From Callorhinus ursinus (taxonomy: Eukaryota > Chordata > Mammalia > Carnivora > Otariidae), in NCBI RefSeq assembly GCF_003265705.1, contig NW_020312775.1, positions 1,378,067-1,442,066 of the forward strand: 64,000 nt of DNA, read 5' to 3'. Below are positions 9,945-22,221 of the stretch, in pieces. The position numbers and the translations under genes were made by a program. The notes beneath the pieces were generated by a model. It was not told where the DNA came from. It made no database searches and was given only the letters and a program-made list of their open reading frames with translations. The number at the start of each line of letters is the position of its first letter. Positions within the stretch are counted from its first letter, which is position 1.

Positions 9945-10090
9945 GCCTAACACAACGTATAAATACCATTCCTGCCTTTCCTCACTGCATACATAAGATA
10001 CATTGAGATTTCGGTTTTCTTTAAGCTTGCTGTCCGACGTTGACACTTGGCCTGTGATGTGGCAAACCAAACCTTTTTAATTCAAAAAGG
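9945..10090 (+). repeat. Copy C, diverged relative of copies A and B
   Basis: 'CCTAACACAACGTATAAATA' parallels 'CCTAATACAAGGTATAAATG' at about 9683, and 'GGCCTGTGATGTGGCAAACC' parallels 'GCCCGTGATGCGGCCAACC' in copy B. Divergence is clearly higher than between A and B. Confidence 0.55.
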
Positions 10091-10687
10091 GAAACAAAAG
10101 ACTAATATATCAGAAAAGAATACATACAATGAAACAGTTACTGAGACTCTCATTTTGAAGTCGTAGGTCTAAAACTTCACCCAGATTCCTTGTGAGAGAG
10201 AAGCCATTATGATTTAATTATGGCTTTTCTATTAGGTCCCCTTACCCCACGGAGCTTAGCAGAATTAGGCACTGTAAAAGCACAGCAAATGCTAATGAAA
10301 TAAATGAATGAGTGAGTGAATCTAACTATAATGGCTCTTTAATGTTCTGTGAGAAATAAGCTGTTGATCTAAATAGCTCATTCCATATAAACCATCGTTT
10401 ATGTAATAGAAACCACCTGCTCAGTCAGAAACCACTTAACCTCAGAAACCGCAGCTAACTTCCTCCTGGTCAAATCACTTTTTGCTGCTTCTCTTTTTTG
10501 AATTCATTGTTACTTTTGATGCCACTGAAGATTCTTGTTTTGTTTTTTGTTTTGACCTTGTGATATCCTGCTTTCTTTCCCTTTTATGGCTCTTTCTAGT
10601 TTAATTTACTGTTTTAATTTCCTCCTACTTTTCAAGTGTGGCTTCCCCCAAAGGCTTGCACTTGGCTTTTTCTGCACTTAGATTATG
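10091..10687. other. Intergenic, nothing recognised
   Basis: AT-rich unique-looking sequence. No gene, RNA or repeat was recognised. Confidence 0.45.
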
Positions 10688-10703
10688 CTGACCTTGGAGG
10701 AAT

Positions 10704-10875
10704 TATTTTTTTTAAGATTTTATTTGTGTATTTGAGAGAGAGAAGGAGCAGAGGGAGAGGGAGAAGCAGACTTCCCGCTGAGCAGGGAGCCTGATGTAGG
10801 GCTGGATCCCAGGGCCCCGGGATCATGACCTGAGCCGAAGGCAGACACTTAACCGACTGAGCCACTCAGGTGCCC
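10704..10875 (-). mobile_element. CAN-SINE with perfect 16-bp TSD
   Basis: Antisense carnivore SINE flanked by the direct repeat CTGACCTTGGAGGAAT at 10688-10703 and 10876-10891. The perfect target-site duplication points to a relatively recent insertion. Confidence 0.95.
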
Positions 10876-10891
10876 CTGACCTTGGAGGAAT

Positions 10892-11667
10892 GAAATGTAG
10901 ATGATCATCAAGGCCTAACCTCTTGCTCTCTGGTTGTACACTTTAGTTGTGTGTTGGTCATAGGGGGTTGCTTGTATCCTCCTCCCTGCTCCAATGCCCA
11001 AAAGCTTAGCATGCTGAACACTTTTCAAAGTCAAAAATTTCTCCTATAACATCTAGTCCGTGCATAGTAGGCCCTCATCTGAACTGGCTCCTTCCTCAGG
11101 AATAACACAGTTTGTGGAACTTGGGGGAAATAGGTCAGTTGCTCTAAGAGTTCCTTATCACTGGCTTCATCCCCTACATTTATCCTGTGAATGTAAATTC
11201 TTTAGGTAAGACTGTCATATGGGATCTGGCGGTGGTCTCATTACCATATGCTCAAGATTTTTCTTTTAAAAATAAAGACAACTGAAGTAGTAACTTGTAA
11301 AGACTTTTCCCACAAGTTTCTCACCACCTCTTCTGGGAAAGGTGCCTAGTAGCGACATCCTCAAAACAAACCAAACTGTTCTGGTGCTTGCCTGGATATG
11401 GATGATCAGTTCACAAATGAGAGGCTATAGCATCTAAGTGGGTGATACAACTTCTCAGAATCATTGCTGGAAAGGCAGAGTAGCTACATTGTGTACATAG
11501 GGAAACACACCTGGGGTATAGTATAAGAGATTTGGAGAGATGAGGGACGGCATCCCCACATCATCACTCTGTCATGTACTGCGGTAGCAGGAAAATTAAC
11601 ATATAAGAGAAAGTAGACTGTTTGCGCCAAGGCTTTTTTCCCTCCTACTCAGGGGAGGTAAGAGAAC
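10892..11667. other. Intergenic, nothing recognised
   Basis: No gene-like or repeat-like structure was recognised in this stretch. Confidence 0.4.
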
Positions 11668-11905
11668 TAATGTTTGTTGAACACTTACTAATTGCCAGAC
11701 ACTGTGTGAGGTGTGGCAGTTAATGAAGCTGTGTGGGGAGGTGGTGCTATCCCATCTTTTCAGAAAAAAAAAACCCCACAAAAAAGCTGAAGATTAGGTT
11801 GAATAACCTGCCCAAGATCACATAGCTAGTAGTAGATCTGGGATTTGAACTTCAATCTGTTGGACTCTGAAGCCCCATGCTTCTTTCATTGGATTTTTCT
11901 GTGTC
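11668..11905 (-). repeat. MIR
   Basis: The antisense MIR body 'CCTGCCCAAGATCACATAGCTAG...GGGATTTGAACTTCAATCTG' is clear. An A/C-rich stretch interrupts it near 11765-11785. Confidence 0.75.
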
Positions 11906-12145
11906 TCAATAGCAAAAAGGCTCTGGGGAATTATGTCATGCTAGCCCACAGCCAGAGAAGAAAAGTATGAAAAAAAAGAAGATTCTTCTTCAAATATCTT
12001 TTAATTAGTCTTTACTGAGTACGAAATTTTTAAAAAGGAAGCTTTCATGAAAAAGAGTATCCCATTTTCTCACAATATGCTTTTGTAAAGTGTTAGTATT
12101 CAATTACAAGTACATATTAAAAAAAACCAACAACAACCCTGTTGT

Positions 12146-12335
12146 GGGGCACCTGGGTGACTCAGTCAGTTAAGCCTCTGCCTTTGGCTCAGGTCATGAT
12201 CTCGGGGTCCTGGGATCCAGTCCCATCCTGGCTCCCTGCTCAGCGGGGAAACCTGCTTCTCCCTCTCCCTCTTGTCCTTCCCTGCTACTCTGCTCCCTCT
12301 CTTTCTCTCAAAGAAATAAATACAATCTTAAAACA
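12146..12335 (+). mobile_element. CAN-SINE
   Basis: Sense-oriented head 'GGGGCACCTGGGTGACTCAG', pyrimidine-rich middle and A-rich tail 'AAATAAATACAATCTTAAAA'. Confidence 0.92.
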
Positions 12336-12436
12336 TATCCTGCTGTTACTCCCTGCCCCCACAACATTACTAAACAAAAGAAATGCTTACAAAGAGTTAA
12401 TCACAGTGTAAACATTAACCCTATCCGTTTTCTTTC

Positions 12437-12602
12437 TTTCTTTTTTTTTTTTAAGATTTTATTTCTTTATGAGACAGAGAGCATGAGTTGGGGGGGGTGG
12501 GAAGCGGCAGGCAGAGGGAGACGTAGACTCCCCGCTGAGATCAGAGCCCCCCCATGCAGGGCTCAATCCCAGGACCTGGACCCAGGACCCACCCAAGTGC
12601 CC
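12437..12602 (-). mobile_element. CAN-SINE, head degraded
   Basis: An antisense SINE whose left-hand tRNA-like part is shortened and diverged ('CCACCCAAGTGCCCC'). Imperfect flanking repeats 'AACCCTATCCGTTTTC' and 'AACCCTGTCCATTTTC' look like the target-site duplication. Confidence 0.85.
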
Positions 12603-13514
12603 CAACCCTGTCCATTTTCTTTTAAGCATCTTGTCACGCAGTGAATGCTTCCTCAAGTTTACAAGCAAATACTTGCTATGTTAGGAAAGATACTCCTCAA
12701 CACTTAGCTGTTGTCATACTGTATTCCCTTGTGAATATCTTTAAATCCCGCGTGGAAAACCACCCAAAAACCCCAACCTCTGCCACACAGACACACACAT
12801 ATGCTTGAAGCAGAATCACTCTCATCCTGGAGGCACAAGTCCAAACCCCTGCTTTTCAATGAGTTCGTGTGCACACGTGTACGTGCATGTAGATGATCGA
12901 TCCCCTACAGGATAGCAGCGATTTCTGAGGCGGCCAGACCCCAGGGTGTGGCCAGGGCATCTGTGTATTTCAGAGCTGCCCACCACAGCTCAGCACAGTC
13001 TTGAATCCAGCCCAGTCACAGCGTGGCCCCGGCAGGGGAGCAAGCAACACAGGCCCTGCTGGCATCAAGTCTTCCTCAGCCCCCATCCCTACCCTTCTTG
13101 GCCTCAACCCCATCCTGGGGCTCTGACACTGGCAGAACGAAATGTAACAGAAAATATGTCATGGTAATTATTTGAGAACTTGGCCTGAAGATACAGCCTG
13201 AAGAACTTAGAAAATAGCAAAAAGTTTAGGAAAAATTAAAAATGTAAAAATCTGACACATCAAAGATAACCAATGTTTTTATTTAAAAATGATGTGTCTT
13301 ATCTACAAAATGAATGCATGAATTATAAAATGCTTAAAAAATTCAGAGTTCAAAGTGGTATAAAGTAATAAATTTGTCTCCCTCTCCTGCCCACCCTCAT
13401 TCCTAGTTCCCAGAGGGAATTACTGGTAAAAGTTCCTTGTGAATCTTTCCACGTATTGCCGTACACAAGCATATCTGCGTCTTTTTTTTTTCTCTCCCAC
13501 AAGTGGAAGCCTTA
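12603..13514. other. Intergenic, nothing recognised
   Basis: No gene is visible. A short alternating purine-pyrimidine stretch (about 12865-12890, GTGTGCACACGTGTACGTGC) stands out. Confidence 0.45.
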
Positions 13515-13757
13515 GTTAAGATCATAGATTGTGGAGCCAGACCATCTGGGCTTGGATCCCATCTCTACTAATTATGGGCTGTGTGCTCTTCAGCAAGTTA
13601 CCTCATCTCTCTGTGCCTCGCTTTCTTAATTCATGAAAGAGGGATAAATATTGCCTACTTTATAGGGGTGTTATAAAGATTAAATGAGGTGCTACATGCT
13701 AAACACAACAGAATGCATGGTACATACTAAGTGCTATATATATGTTAGCTATAATTT
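13515..13757 (+). repeat. MIR
   Basis: A near full-length MIR in sense: 'GGAGCCAGACCATCTGGG', 'CAAGTTACCTCATCTCTCTGTGCC', 'GATTAAATGAGG'. Confidence 0.85.
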
Positions 13758-13974
13758 TAAAAATAACATTATTGCGATATATTTTGGCTATCAGAAAGTC
13801 CCTCCATTTCAAGTATACAATTCAATGATTTGAATCTATTTTAGAACATTTCATCCCCACAATGAGGTCCCTCATGCTTATTTATAGTTAATCCCTGTTC
13901 CCACCCCTAACCCCAGGCAGCTAATATAAATGGAATCATATAATATGTGGGCTCTTGTGCTTGGCTTCTTTTAC

Positions 13975-14170
13975 TTTTTTTTAAAAAAAGATTTTATTTA
14001 TTCAGAGACAGAGAGAGCTTGAGCAGGGGGGAGAGGGAGAGGGAGAAGCAGACCCCCCGCTGAGCCGGGAGCCTGATGTGGGGCCTGATGTGGGGCTCTA
14101 TCCCAGGACCCAGAGATCATGACCTGAGCCAAAGGCAGACGCTTAACCGACAGAGCCACCCAGGCGACCC
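13975..14170 (-). mobile_element. CAN-SINE inside the old L1
   Basis: Antisense SINE with an internal small duplication ('GCCTGATGTGGGGCCTGATGTGGGGC'-type doublet near 14070-14095). Flanks 'CTTCTTTTACTTT' and 'CTTCTTTCACTTT' resemble a target-site duplication. Confidence 0.9.
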
Positions 14171-14529
14171 GTCTTCTTTCACTTTATGAAATGTTTTGGA
14201 GGTTCATCCATGATATCAGTAGTTCATTTCTTTTTATTGCTGCATAGCATTCCATTTTATGAATATACCATATTTATCTCCCTATTTGCCAGTTTGTGGA
14301 CATTTTGGTTGTTTCCAATTCTGAATAATGCTTCAGTGAGTATTTCTATGCAAGTCATTATGTGGACATGGGTTTCATTTCTCTTGAATAGGTACCTAGG
14401 AGTGGAGTTGCTGGGATGTATGGTAATTTTATGTTTAACATTTTGATGAGCTGCCAAACTGTTTTCAAAGTGCCCATTTACATTCCCAACAGCATCTGAT
14501 AAAGGTTTCCGTTTCTCTATATTCTTTAA

Positions 14530-14721
14530 TTTTTTTTTAAGATTTTATTTGTTTATTTGACAGAGAGACAGCGAGAGAGGGAACACAAGCAGGGGGAGTG
14601 GGAGAGGGAGAAGCAGGCTTCCCGCGGAACAGGGAGCCCCATGCGGGGCTCGATCCCAGGATCTGGGATCATGACCTGAGCAGAAGATCATGACTTAACG
14701 ACTGAGCCACTCAGGTGCTCC
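14530..14721 (-). mobile_element. CAN-SINE inside the old L1
   Basis: Antisense carnivore SINE. The usual GAAGGCAGACGC segment is replaced by 'GAAGATCATGACTT', an internal rearrangement specific to this copy. Confidence 0.9.
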
Positions 14722-14931
14722 CCATTTCTTTATATTCCCACTGACATTTGGAATTGTCTGTCTTACTTGCACTCACTCTGTTGAGCACAAAATGGTATCT
14801 CATTGTGGTTTTAATTCATATTTCCCTAATGACTGATGATATTAAACATATTTTCATGTGCTTATTAGCCATTTGTAAATCTTTGGTGGAAAGTCTGCTC
14901 ATGTCTTTTGTCCATTCAAGAAGCTTGGTTA

Positions 14932-15113
14932 GGGCGCCTGGGTGGCTCAGTTGGTTAAGCGACTGCCTTCGGCTCAGGTCATGATCCTGGAGTCCCGGGA
15001 TCGAGTCCCACATCGGGCTCCCTGCTCAGCAGGGAGTCTGCTTCTCCCTCTGACCCTCCCTCCTCTCATGCTCTCTCTCTCTCATTCTCTCTCAAATAAA
15101 TAAATAAAAAAAA
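14932..15113 (+). mobile_element. CAN-SINE with perfect 14-bp TSD
   Basis: Sense SINE flanked by AAGAAGCTTGGTTA at 14918-14931 and 15114-15127. The A-rich tail is (AAAT)n followed by an A-run. It is a young-looking insertion. Confidence 0.95.
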
Positions 15114-15235
15114 AAGAAGCTTGGTTATTTTTTATTAACTTATATGAGTTCTTTGTGTATTCTGGATACAAGACCTTTATGAGGTATGTGCTTAGTTAAT
15201 ATTTTCTCCTAATTTTGTTTGTCTTTCATTATCTT

Positions 15236-15468
15236 TTTTTTTTAAGGTAAGGTTTTTTTGTTTGTTTTTGTTTTTTTTTTTAAAGATTTTTATTTATTTA
15301 ACAGAGAGAGACACAGCGAGAGAGGGAACACAAGCAGGGGGCAGTGGGAGAGGGAGAAGCAGGCTTCCTGCAGAGCAGGGAGCCCGATGTGGGCCTCGAA
15401 CCCAAGACCCCGGGATCATGACCTGAGCCGAAGGCAGACACCCAACGACTGAGCCACCCAGGCGCCCC
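15236..15468 (-). mobile_element. CAN-SINE with perfect 16-bp TSD
   Basis: Antisense SINE flanked by TGTCTTTCATTATCTT at 15220-15235 and 15469-15484. A long T/GT-rich stretch at 15236-15285 corresponds to an expanded, degenerated tail. Confidence 0.94.
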
Positions 15469-16636
15469 TGTCTTTCATTATCTTAATGGTATCTTCCAAA
15501 GTAAAAAAACAATTGAATTTTGATGAAGTCTAATTTATCCATTTTTTTTTTCTTTTATGGACCATGCTTTTGGTGTCATATCTTAGCCTAACCTAAGGTC
15601 CCATAGATCCTCTATTTTCTTCCAAAAGTGTTATATGTTTTTAGCTCTTATATGCAAGTGTGAAAAATTATAGTAAATTTTTGTGTATGGTGTGAGGTAA
15701 GGATCTAAGATCATCTTTTTACATGTGCGTATCCAGTTATCCCAGCACCATTTAGTGAACATTCTTTTCCCCCAGTGAATCGCCTGGATACCTTTGTCAA
15801 AAATTAGTTGACTTTAAGTATTAGGATTTGTTTCTGAACTGCTAATTCTGTCCCCTTGATCATTATGACTCTCCCTATGCCAGTACTGCATTATCTTTCT
15901 TGATAAATATAGCTTTATGGTCATTTTTGAAATTGGGAAGGGAGGGTCCTCCAACTTTTTTCTTTTTTTCAAGATTGTTTTAACTATCCTGGATTTCTTG
16001 CATTTCCATAGAACTTTGAGATCTCTCTATCAGTTTCTGCAAACGGCCTGCTGGAATTTCATCAGGGATTGTGTTGAATCTATAGATCAATTTGGGGAGA
16101 ATTACTATCTTAACAATACTGAGTCTTCCGATCCAATAACATGGAATGCTTGTCCATTTATTTATATCTCCTTTAACTTCCCTCAGTAAAGTTTTGTAAT
16201 TATTAGTGTACAGGCTTTTTGCTTTGTTTGTTAAAGTTATTTCTAAGTATTTCGTTCTTTTGATGCTATTGTAAATGAAATTGCATCCTTAATTTGAGTT
16301 TTGGATTGTTTACTGCTTTTGTACAGAAATGCAATTGATTTTCTATATTGAGCTTATATCCTGTGGCTTTTGTGTACTACTTTTTGTTTTGTTTTGTGGA
16401 TTTCTTAAGATTTTCTATATACAAGATTGTGTCATATGCAAATAGAGATAGTTGTACCTAAGCCTTTCTGGTCTGAATATCTTTTATTTCATTTTCTTGC
16501 CTAATTTCCCTGTCTAGAATGTCTAATCCAATGTTGAATAAAAATGATGAGGACAGATATTCTTGTCTTAGTGGAGAGCTTTCAATCTTTTACAATTGAG
16601 AATGATGTTACCTGTGGGTTTTTGTGAATGCCTTTT

Positions 16637-16829
16637 TTTTTAAAGATTTTATTTATTTATTTGAGAGAGAGAGAAAATGAGAGATAGAGAGCACGAGAGG
16701 GAAGAGGGTCAGAGGGAGAAGCAGACTCCCTGCTGAGCAGGGAGCCCGATGCGGGACTCGATCCCAGGACTCCAGGACCATGACCTGAGCTGAAGGCAGT
16801 CGCTTAACCAACTGAGCCACCCAGGCGCC
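16637..16829 (-). mobile_element. CAN-SINE inside the old L1
   Basis: Antisense SINE ending in the reverse head 'GAGCCACCCAGGCGCCC'. Flanks TGTGAATGCCTTTT and TGTAAATGCCTTTT form a one-mismatch target-site duplication. Confidence 0.94.
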
Positions 16830-17830
16830 CTGTAAATGCCTTTTATCAGGTTAAGAAATTACCTTCTATTTCTAGTTTGTTGAATGTTTTTATCATGAAA
16901 GGGTATTGTATTTTGTCAAATGCTTTTTCTGTGTTTATTGAGATTATAATGTGGTTTTTGTCTTTTTTTCAACTGGAATGGTATCTTACATTGATTGATT
17001 TTTATAAATTGAACCAACCTTAAATCCCAAGTGGTCATGGTATATAAACTTTCCTATATATTGCTCAATTAGGTTTGCTGGGTTTTGTTGATTTTTATGC
17101 TTATATTCATAAGGAATACTGGTCTGTAGCTTTCTTGTGATGTCTTTGTCTAATTTGGATAATACTGGCTAGAATTAGTTGTGAAGTACTCCATCCTATG
17201 AGTTTGTGAAGGATTGGTTTTAATTCTTCAAATGTTTGATAGAATTAACCAGTGAAACCATCTGAACCTGGGTTTTTCTTTGTGGAAGGTGTATTGATTA
17301 CTAATTCAATCTCTTTACTTTTTTATAAACTGTTTAGATTTCTATTTCTTTTTGAATTAGTTTTGGTACCTTGTGTCTTTCTAGAAATTTGTCTGTTTCT
17401 TGTAGGTTATCTACTTTGATGCATACAATTGTTCATGGTATTCCCTTAAATACTTTTATTTCTCTAAGGTTGGTAGTGATGTCTGCTCTTTCATTCTTGA
17501 TTTTAATAATGTACACTTGAAAAGAAATATGTACTCTACTGCTGTTAAGTACAGTGTTCCATGGATTTCTGTTATGCTGATTTGGTTGGTAGTGTTGTTC
17601 ATGTCTTCTACATTCTTGTTGATCTTCTGCCTAGTTTTTCTATCCATTTTTGAATGTGGGATATTAAAGTATCCAACTATTATTATTGCATTGCCTGTTT
17701 CTCCCTTCAATTATGTCAATTTTACATTTATGTGTTTTGAGGCTCTTTTCTTAGTTGTGTGTAATTTAAAAATTATCTCTTTCCACTGTTTCAACCCTTT
17801 TATCATTATAGAATCTCCCTCTTTGATTCT

Positions 17831-18023
17831 TTTTTAAAAAGATTTTATTTATTTACTTGTGAGAGAGAGAGAGGGAGAGCACAAGCAGGGAGAGCAGCAG
17901 GCAGAGGGAGAAGCAGGCTTCCTGCTGAGCAGGGAGCCCGATGCGGGACTCGATCCCAGGACCCTGGGATCATGACCTGAGCCGAAGGCGGACGCTTAAC
18001 TGACTGAGCCATCCAGGCATCCC
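17831..18023 (-). mobile_element. CAN-SINE with perfect 15-bp TSD
   Basis: Antisense SINE flanked by TCCCTCTTTGATTCT at 17816-17830 and 18024-18038. It is inserted in antisense old L1 ORF2. Confidence 0.95.
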
Positions 18024-20087
18024 TCCCTCTTTGATTCTAATAATTTTGTCTTGAAGGTTATTTTTTTTGTGCTATTGATAATAGCTATTCCAGTCTTCTT
18101 TTGGTTTGCATATATTTTGCATATACTATTTATATATCTTTCCCCATCCTTTTATGTTTAACCTATGTGGATCTTTAAATAAAAGGTGTGTCTCCTGTAG
18201 ATAGACTATAGATGAATCACGTTTGATTTTATCCATTCTGTCAATTTCTGTCTTTTAATTGGGGAATTTATTTCATTTACATTTAATTTAATTTCTGATA
18301 AGGAAGGACTGACTTCTGCCATTTTGTTATTTGTTTTCTGTATGTCTCATGTCTTTTTGTACTTCTCTGCCATTACTTCCTTCTTTTGTGATAAATAGGT
18401 ATTTTCAAGTGTATCATTTAAATTATATTGTTGTTTCTTTTACCATGTATTTTTCAAGTTATTGTCTTAGTGGTAGCCCTGGGGATTACAACGATCATTT
18501 TAAAGCAATCTAGTTCAGAGTAATATTAATTTAAATTCAATTCTATACAGACTCTTTGTTCCAATATACCTCCATTCTGTTTCCATTCCTTTGAGCTATT
18601 ATTGTTATAGAAATTATTCTTTCATACATCTTTAGTTCCACCGACACAGTTTTATAATTATTTCTCTATGAAATTATATTTTAAATAAGGTAGGAGAGGA
18701 CAAAAATTACAAACAATACATTTATACTATATTTTTTTATTGAAGCATAGTTGACATACAATGTTACATTAGTTTCATGTATATTATCTTTTATATTAAC
18801 CTACATAGTTACTTTCATTGGTGCTTTTTATTTCCTTGTGCCTAGGCCTTTTATTTCAGACTGAAGGACACCCATGAGTATTTCTTATATGGCAGGTCTG
18901 CTAGTAAAAACTCATTTTTTTGTTCATTGGAAATGTCTTCATCTTTCCTTCATTTTTGAGAAATAGTTTTGTCAAATACAGAGTTCTTGGTTGACAATAT
19001 TTTCAATATGTGCTTCCACTGCATTCTGGCTTCCACAATTTCTGTTCAGAAATCCACTATTAATCTTATAGATGATCCCTGTACATGATGAGTTGTTTCT
19101 TTCCTGCTGCTTTCAAAAATCTTTTGTCTTTGTCCTTCAACAGTTTGACTACAATGTGTCTGGTTGTATATATCCTTAGCTTTTCCTAACTTGGAGTTTT
19201 TTGGATGTGTAGATTAAAGCTTTTCCTGGAATGTGGGGAGTTTTGGGTCATTATTTCTTTAAATGTTCTTTCTGCCCCCTTCTTTGCCCCCTCACCTTTC
19301 TGGAACTTCCATTATATGTATGTGAGTATGCTTGATGGTGTCTCATAGGTCTGTGAGGCTCTGTTTATTTTTCTTTATTCTTTTTACTTTCTGTTACTCA
19401 GACAAGCTAATTTTAATTGACCTATTTTGGGTTCTCTGATTCTTTCTTCTGTCAGCTCAAATCTTCTGTTGAACACTTCTATAGTAAATTTTTCATTTCA
19501 GTTATTGTATTTTTCAACTCCAGAATTTCTATTTGGATGTTCTAAAAAACATCTTTCTTTTCATTGATATTCTGTATGTGGTGAGGTATCATTGTCATAC
19601 TTTTTCTTTAATTTTTTAGACATGGTTTTCCTTAGTTCTTTAAACATATTTATGAAAGCTCCTTAGAAGTCTTTGTCTAGTAAGTCCAATGTCTGAGCTT
19701 TCTTTAGGAACAGTTTCTACTGAATATCTTACCCCCCACCCCGGATATGGGCCACATTTTCCTATTTCTTTGAGTCTTATAATTTTTGTTGAAAACAGGG
19801 CATTTTAGATGATAGTATAATTTGGCAACTCTGCATCACATGCTGCTTATTGTTTTCAATAAATGCTTTACAGATAAGGTATTTCTCATAGAGCAAGCTC
19901 CAAGTCAGGTCCAATAATGAAAACACTCTATGAATGGGGCATTCTAGGGAGGTATGAGACAGGTTAAATAATGACAGTGTTCTGGAGATGGGACTTTTTG
20001 AGGAGCTCTAAACTCAGTCTGTTCCCTCTGGTGGTTGTAATGCTGTTGTTGTTTTCTTTACAGCTACTATGGTTGTGAGTATGCTGT

Positions 20088-20245
20088 TTTTCTTTTTTTT
20101 TTTAATTTAATTTAATTTTATTATGTTATGTCACCATAAATTACTTCATTAGTTTTTGATGTAGTGTTCCATGATTCATTGTTTGCATATAACACCCAGT
20201 TCTCCATGCAATACGTGCCCTCCTTAATACCCATCATGGGGCTAC
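20088..20245 (-). mobile_element. 5'-truncated carnivore L1 3' end
   Basis: T-rich tail followed by 'CATTAGTTTTTGATGTAGTGTTCCATGATTCATTG' type sequence, the antisense 3' UTR also seen at 57300-57420. Only about 150 bp of the element is present, inserted in the older L1. Confidence 0.85.
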
Positions 20246-20599
20246 TGTTTTTCAAGGCAGTTATGGAACTGGGGAGAGGGACATGGGAGTAGACCAAGTT
20301 AAAAATGCCGTAAAGTGTTCTTAATGGAGATTAAGTAGTTTTTCTTGACTAAATGCTCCTCAGATTGTTTCAGGCTTTGATGAATTTCCATATTTCTGCA
20401 AAAATTGGTTTTTAATATTTTGCCAGAATTTGCATTGCTTTAGTGGAGGAGTGGATTTACAGAAGTCCTTACCCTGCCATTCCAGAAGTTCTGCCTGGTT
20501 AGCTATTATTTTTATTATACAAGCTGCTTCTTAGCCTACTTTTATCCAATTTAACAATGCCTCTTGGAGAGTTTTCTAAATCCGGTCATGGAGATTTTT

Positions 20600-20895
20600 T
20601 TTTTTTTATTGTTCCGGAGTGGGGATATGACATAATTTATTTAACCATGCCCTATCACTGAATCATTGAGGTTTTTTTCAGCACAATCAATACAATAATA
20701 CCATTTGAATTATCTTTTTATATATTGCAAGTATATATCTTTAGGTTAGATTTCCATCTGAAGTATAGCTATTCAAAGAGTATGTGCAGCTCTAATCTTG
20801 ATTGATATTGCCAAATTGCCCTCAAAATAGCTGCATCAATTACACTGTCTTTACTACTCTATCAGAGTGCCTTTTTTTCACATATACATCTCAAC
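20600..20895 (-). repeat. Old L1M-like fragment
   Basis: 'TTATTTAACCATGCCCTATC', 'GATATTGCCAAATTGCCCTC' and 'AGAGTGCC' recall the antisense 3' UTR of ancient L1ME/L1MB elements. It is strongly diverged. Confidence 0.55.
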
Positions 20896-22221
20896 ACTGA
20901 GAATCTTCTTCATTTTTGCTAATTCAGTAGTTAAGGAATGGTATTTCATTCCATTGATTCATTTATTTATTTTTTTACTTGGTTTTAATGCTATGAATAT
21001 GATTAAGCAGCTTAGCATAAGGCTGACTATTTGCTTACCTCACACATACAGTTTGAAAGGTCCTTTGTTATAGTAAAGGAAGAGGAGAGGAAAAAGCAGT
21101 TGCAGATGGAGTGGCATCACAGAGCATGTCTTATTATTGAAATGACTTTTCCAGTGGTTCACAAAAGCGGTCTGGGGATAAAGCCATCAATCAAAATCCG
21201 CTGTTACCATTATTTCATGAATTTTGATAACTTCATACTATTAAGACTCATGGTGACTGCTGGAAAAAATGGAGTCCTACACCCTGGAATTTAGTATGAT
21301 GATGACTTAGGATGGTGAATGCAGCTTCTTCTTATAAGTTGCTCTCAGGCCCTGGTAAGCTCTAAGTGGAACTTACAGTTGCCCATGAATATAACCAGCT
21401 ACTGGTGACTTCTTTCTCTTTACAGTTGCAACTAGAAAGAATTGCACATGCTTTAATCTCACAAATTGTTTTTACAGGGCATGAGCAGAATACTATTATG
21501 TCCAGGATCCTTTAAAAGTATTTTATAAGAGGGGTATAGAGAAGGAAATAGTGATGTTTCAAGTGAGGTTAAGAAAGGGAAAAAAATCAAAGGTCTGCAT
21601 TTGAAGACCTGCTACACCTAAATGTCAGGTAAAGTTCAGAGAGAGATTTATTATGACAACTCTAAAGAAAACATATCTCTTGTCTAGGCTGATGTCTTCA
21701 ATTCTGTTTATTGTCTTTTAGGCGTTAGCATGCTTTCCAAAAGCCATGCCAACCAAGTCTGCTTAATACACAATTTGTTCTTTTACATCTTCTACACATG
21801 ACCATTCCCAGGCTGTAGATACCGTACTATTCAAATCAGGCCAGTGTGTAGAGGAGCTGAGAGGGGAGCATGCAGGAACTGGGGGTACAGAGGAAGGTGA
21901 GCAGGTTTTATTATGTATCACCATCAGCTCTGTGGTGACCTTGGAAATTTTGCTTAATGTTTCAGTTTTCAAATCTCTTAAGTGAGGCAGTGAATTAGCT
22001 GGGAACACGGTAAGATTATAAAAGCATTATAGTGGGTATTATCATGACCACATACTAAATTGAACTTGATCAAGTAAGCTTCTGATAAAGGGCTATACCA
22101 AATCTTTTTTCCCCTTACAATAATTTTTTAATTTTGTATCTTAATGAGCAAACTAAAAGTCATATCATAACAAAGAAAAAAAAGCTAGTATTTTCCCTTT
22201 TAAATGTAGACGGTTAGTATA
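20896..22221. other. Intergenic, nothing firm recognised
   Basis: No exon or clear repeat. The 'CCAGTGGTTCACAAAAGCGGTCTGGGG' type sequence at about 21152 weakly recalls a MER20-type hAT end, but I cannot support it further. Confidence 0.4.

Larger units (their letters stand above)
13760..20575 (-). mobile_element. Old L1 (L1M-type) in antisense, interrupted
   Basis: A long ancient LINE-1 read on the - strand. Its 3' UTR starts at the left ('AAATGGAATCATATAATATG'), followed by ORF2 (recognisable as antisense 'CTAGGAGTGGAGTTGCTGGG', 'CCAGCACCATTTAGTG', 'CATGAAAGGGTATTGTATTTTGTC'), then ORF1/5' region to the right. Many stops and indels make it non-coding. It has been hit by CAN-SINEs at 13975, 14530, 14932, 15236, 16637 and 17831 and by a younger L1 tail at 20088. 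Confidence 0.85.

Noticed and set aside
14932..15000. tRNA-like head of CAN-SINEs as a possible tRNA gene
   Set aside because: Only the Pol III A/B-box-like head is tRNA-derived. It is followed by the SINE body and A-rich tail and has no proper acceptor stem.
9094..18023. Regularly recurring similar blocks that could suggest an array such as CRISPR
   Set aside because: The blocks are 170-230-bp tRNA-derived CAN-SINEs in both orientations with individual target-site duplications, in a mammalian genome.
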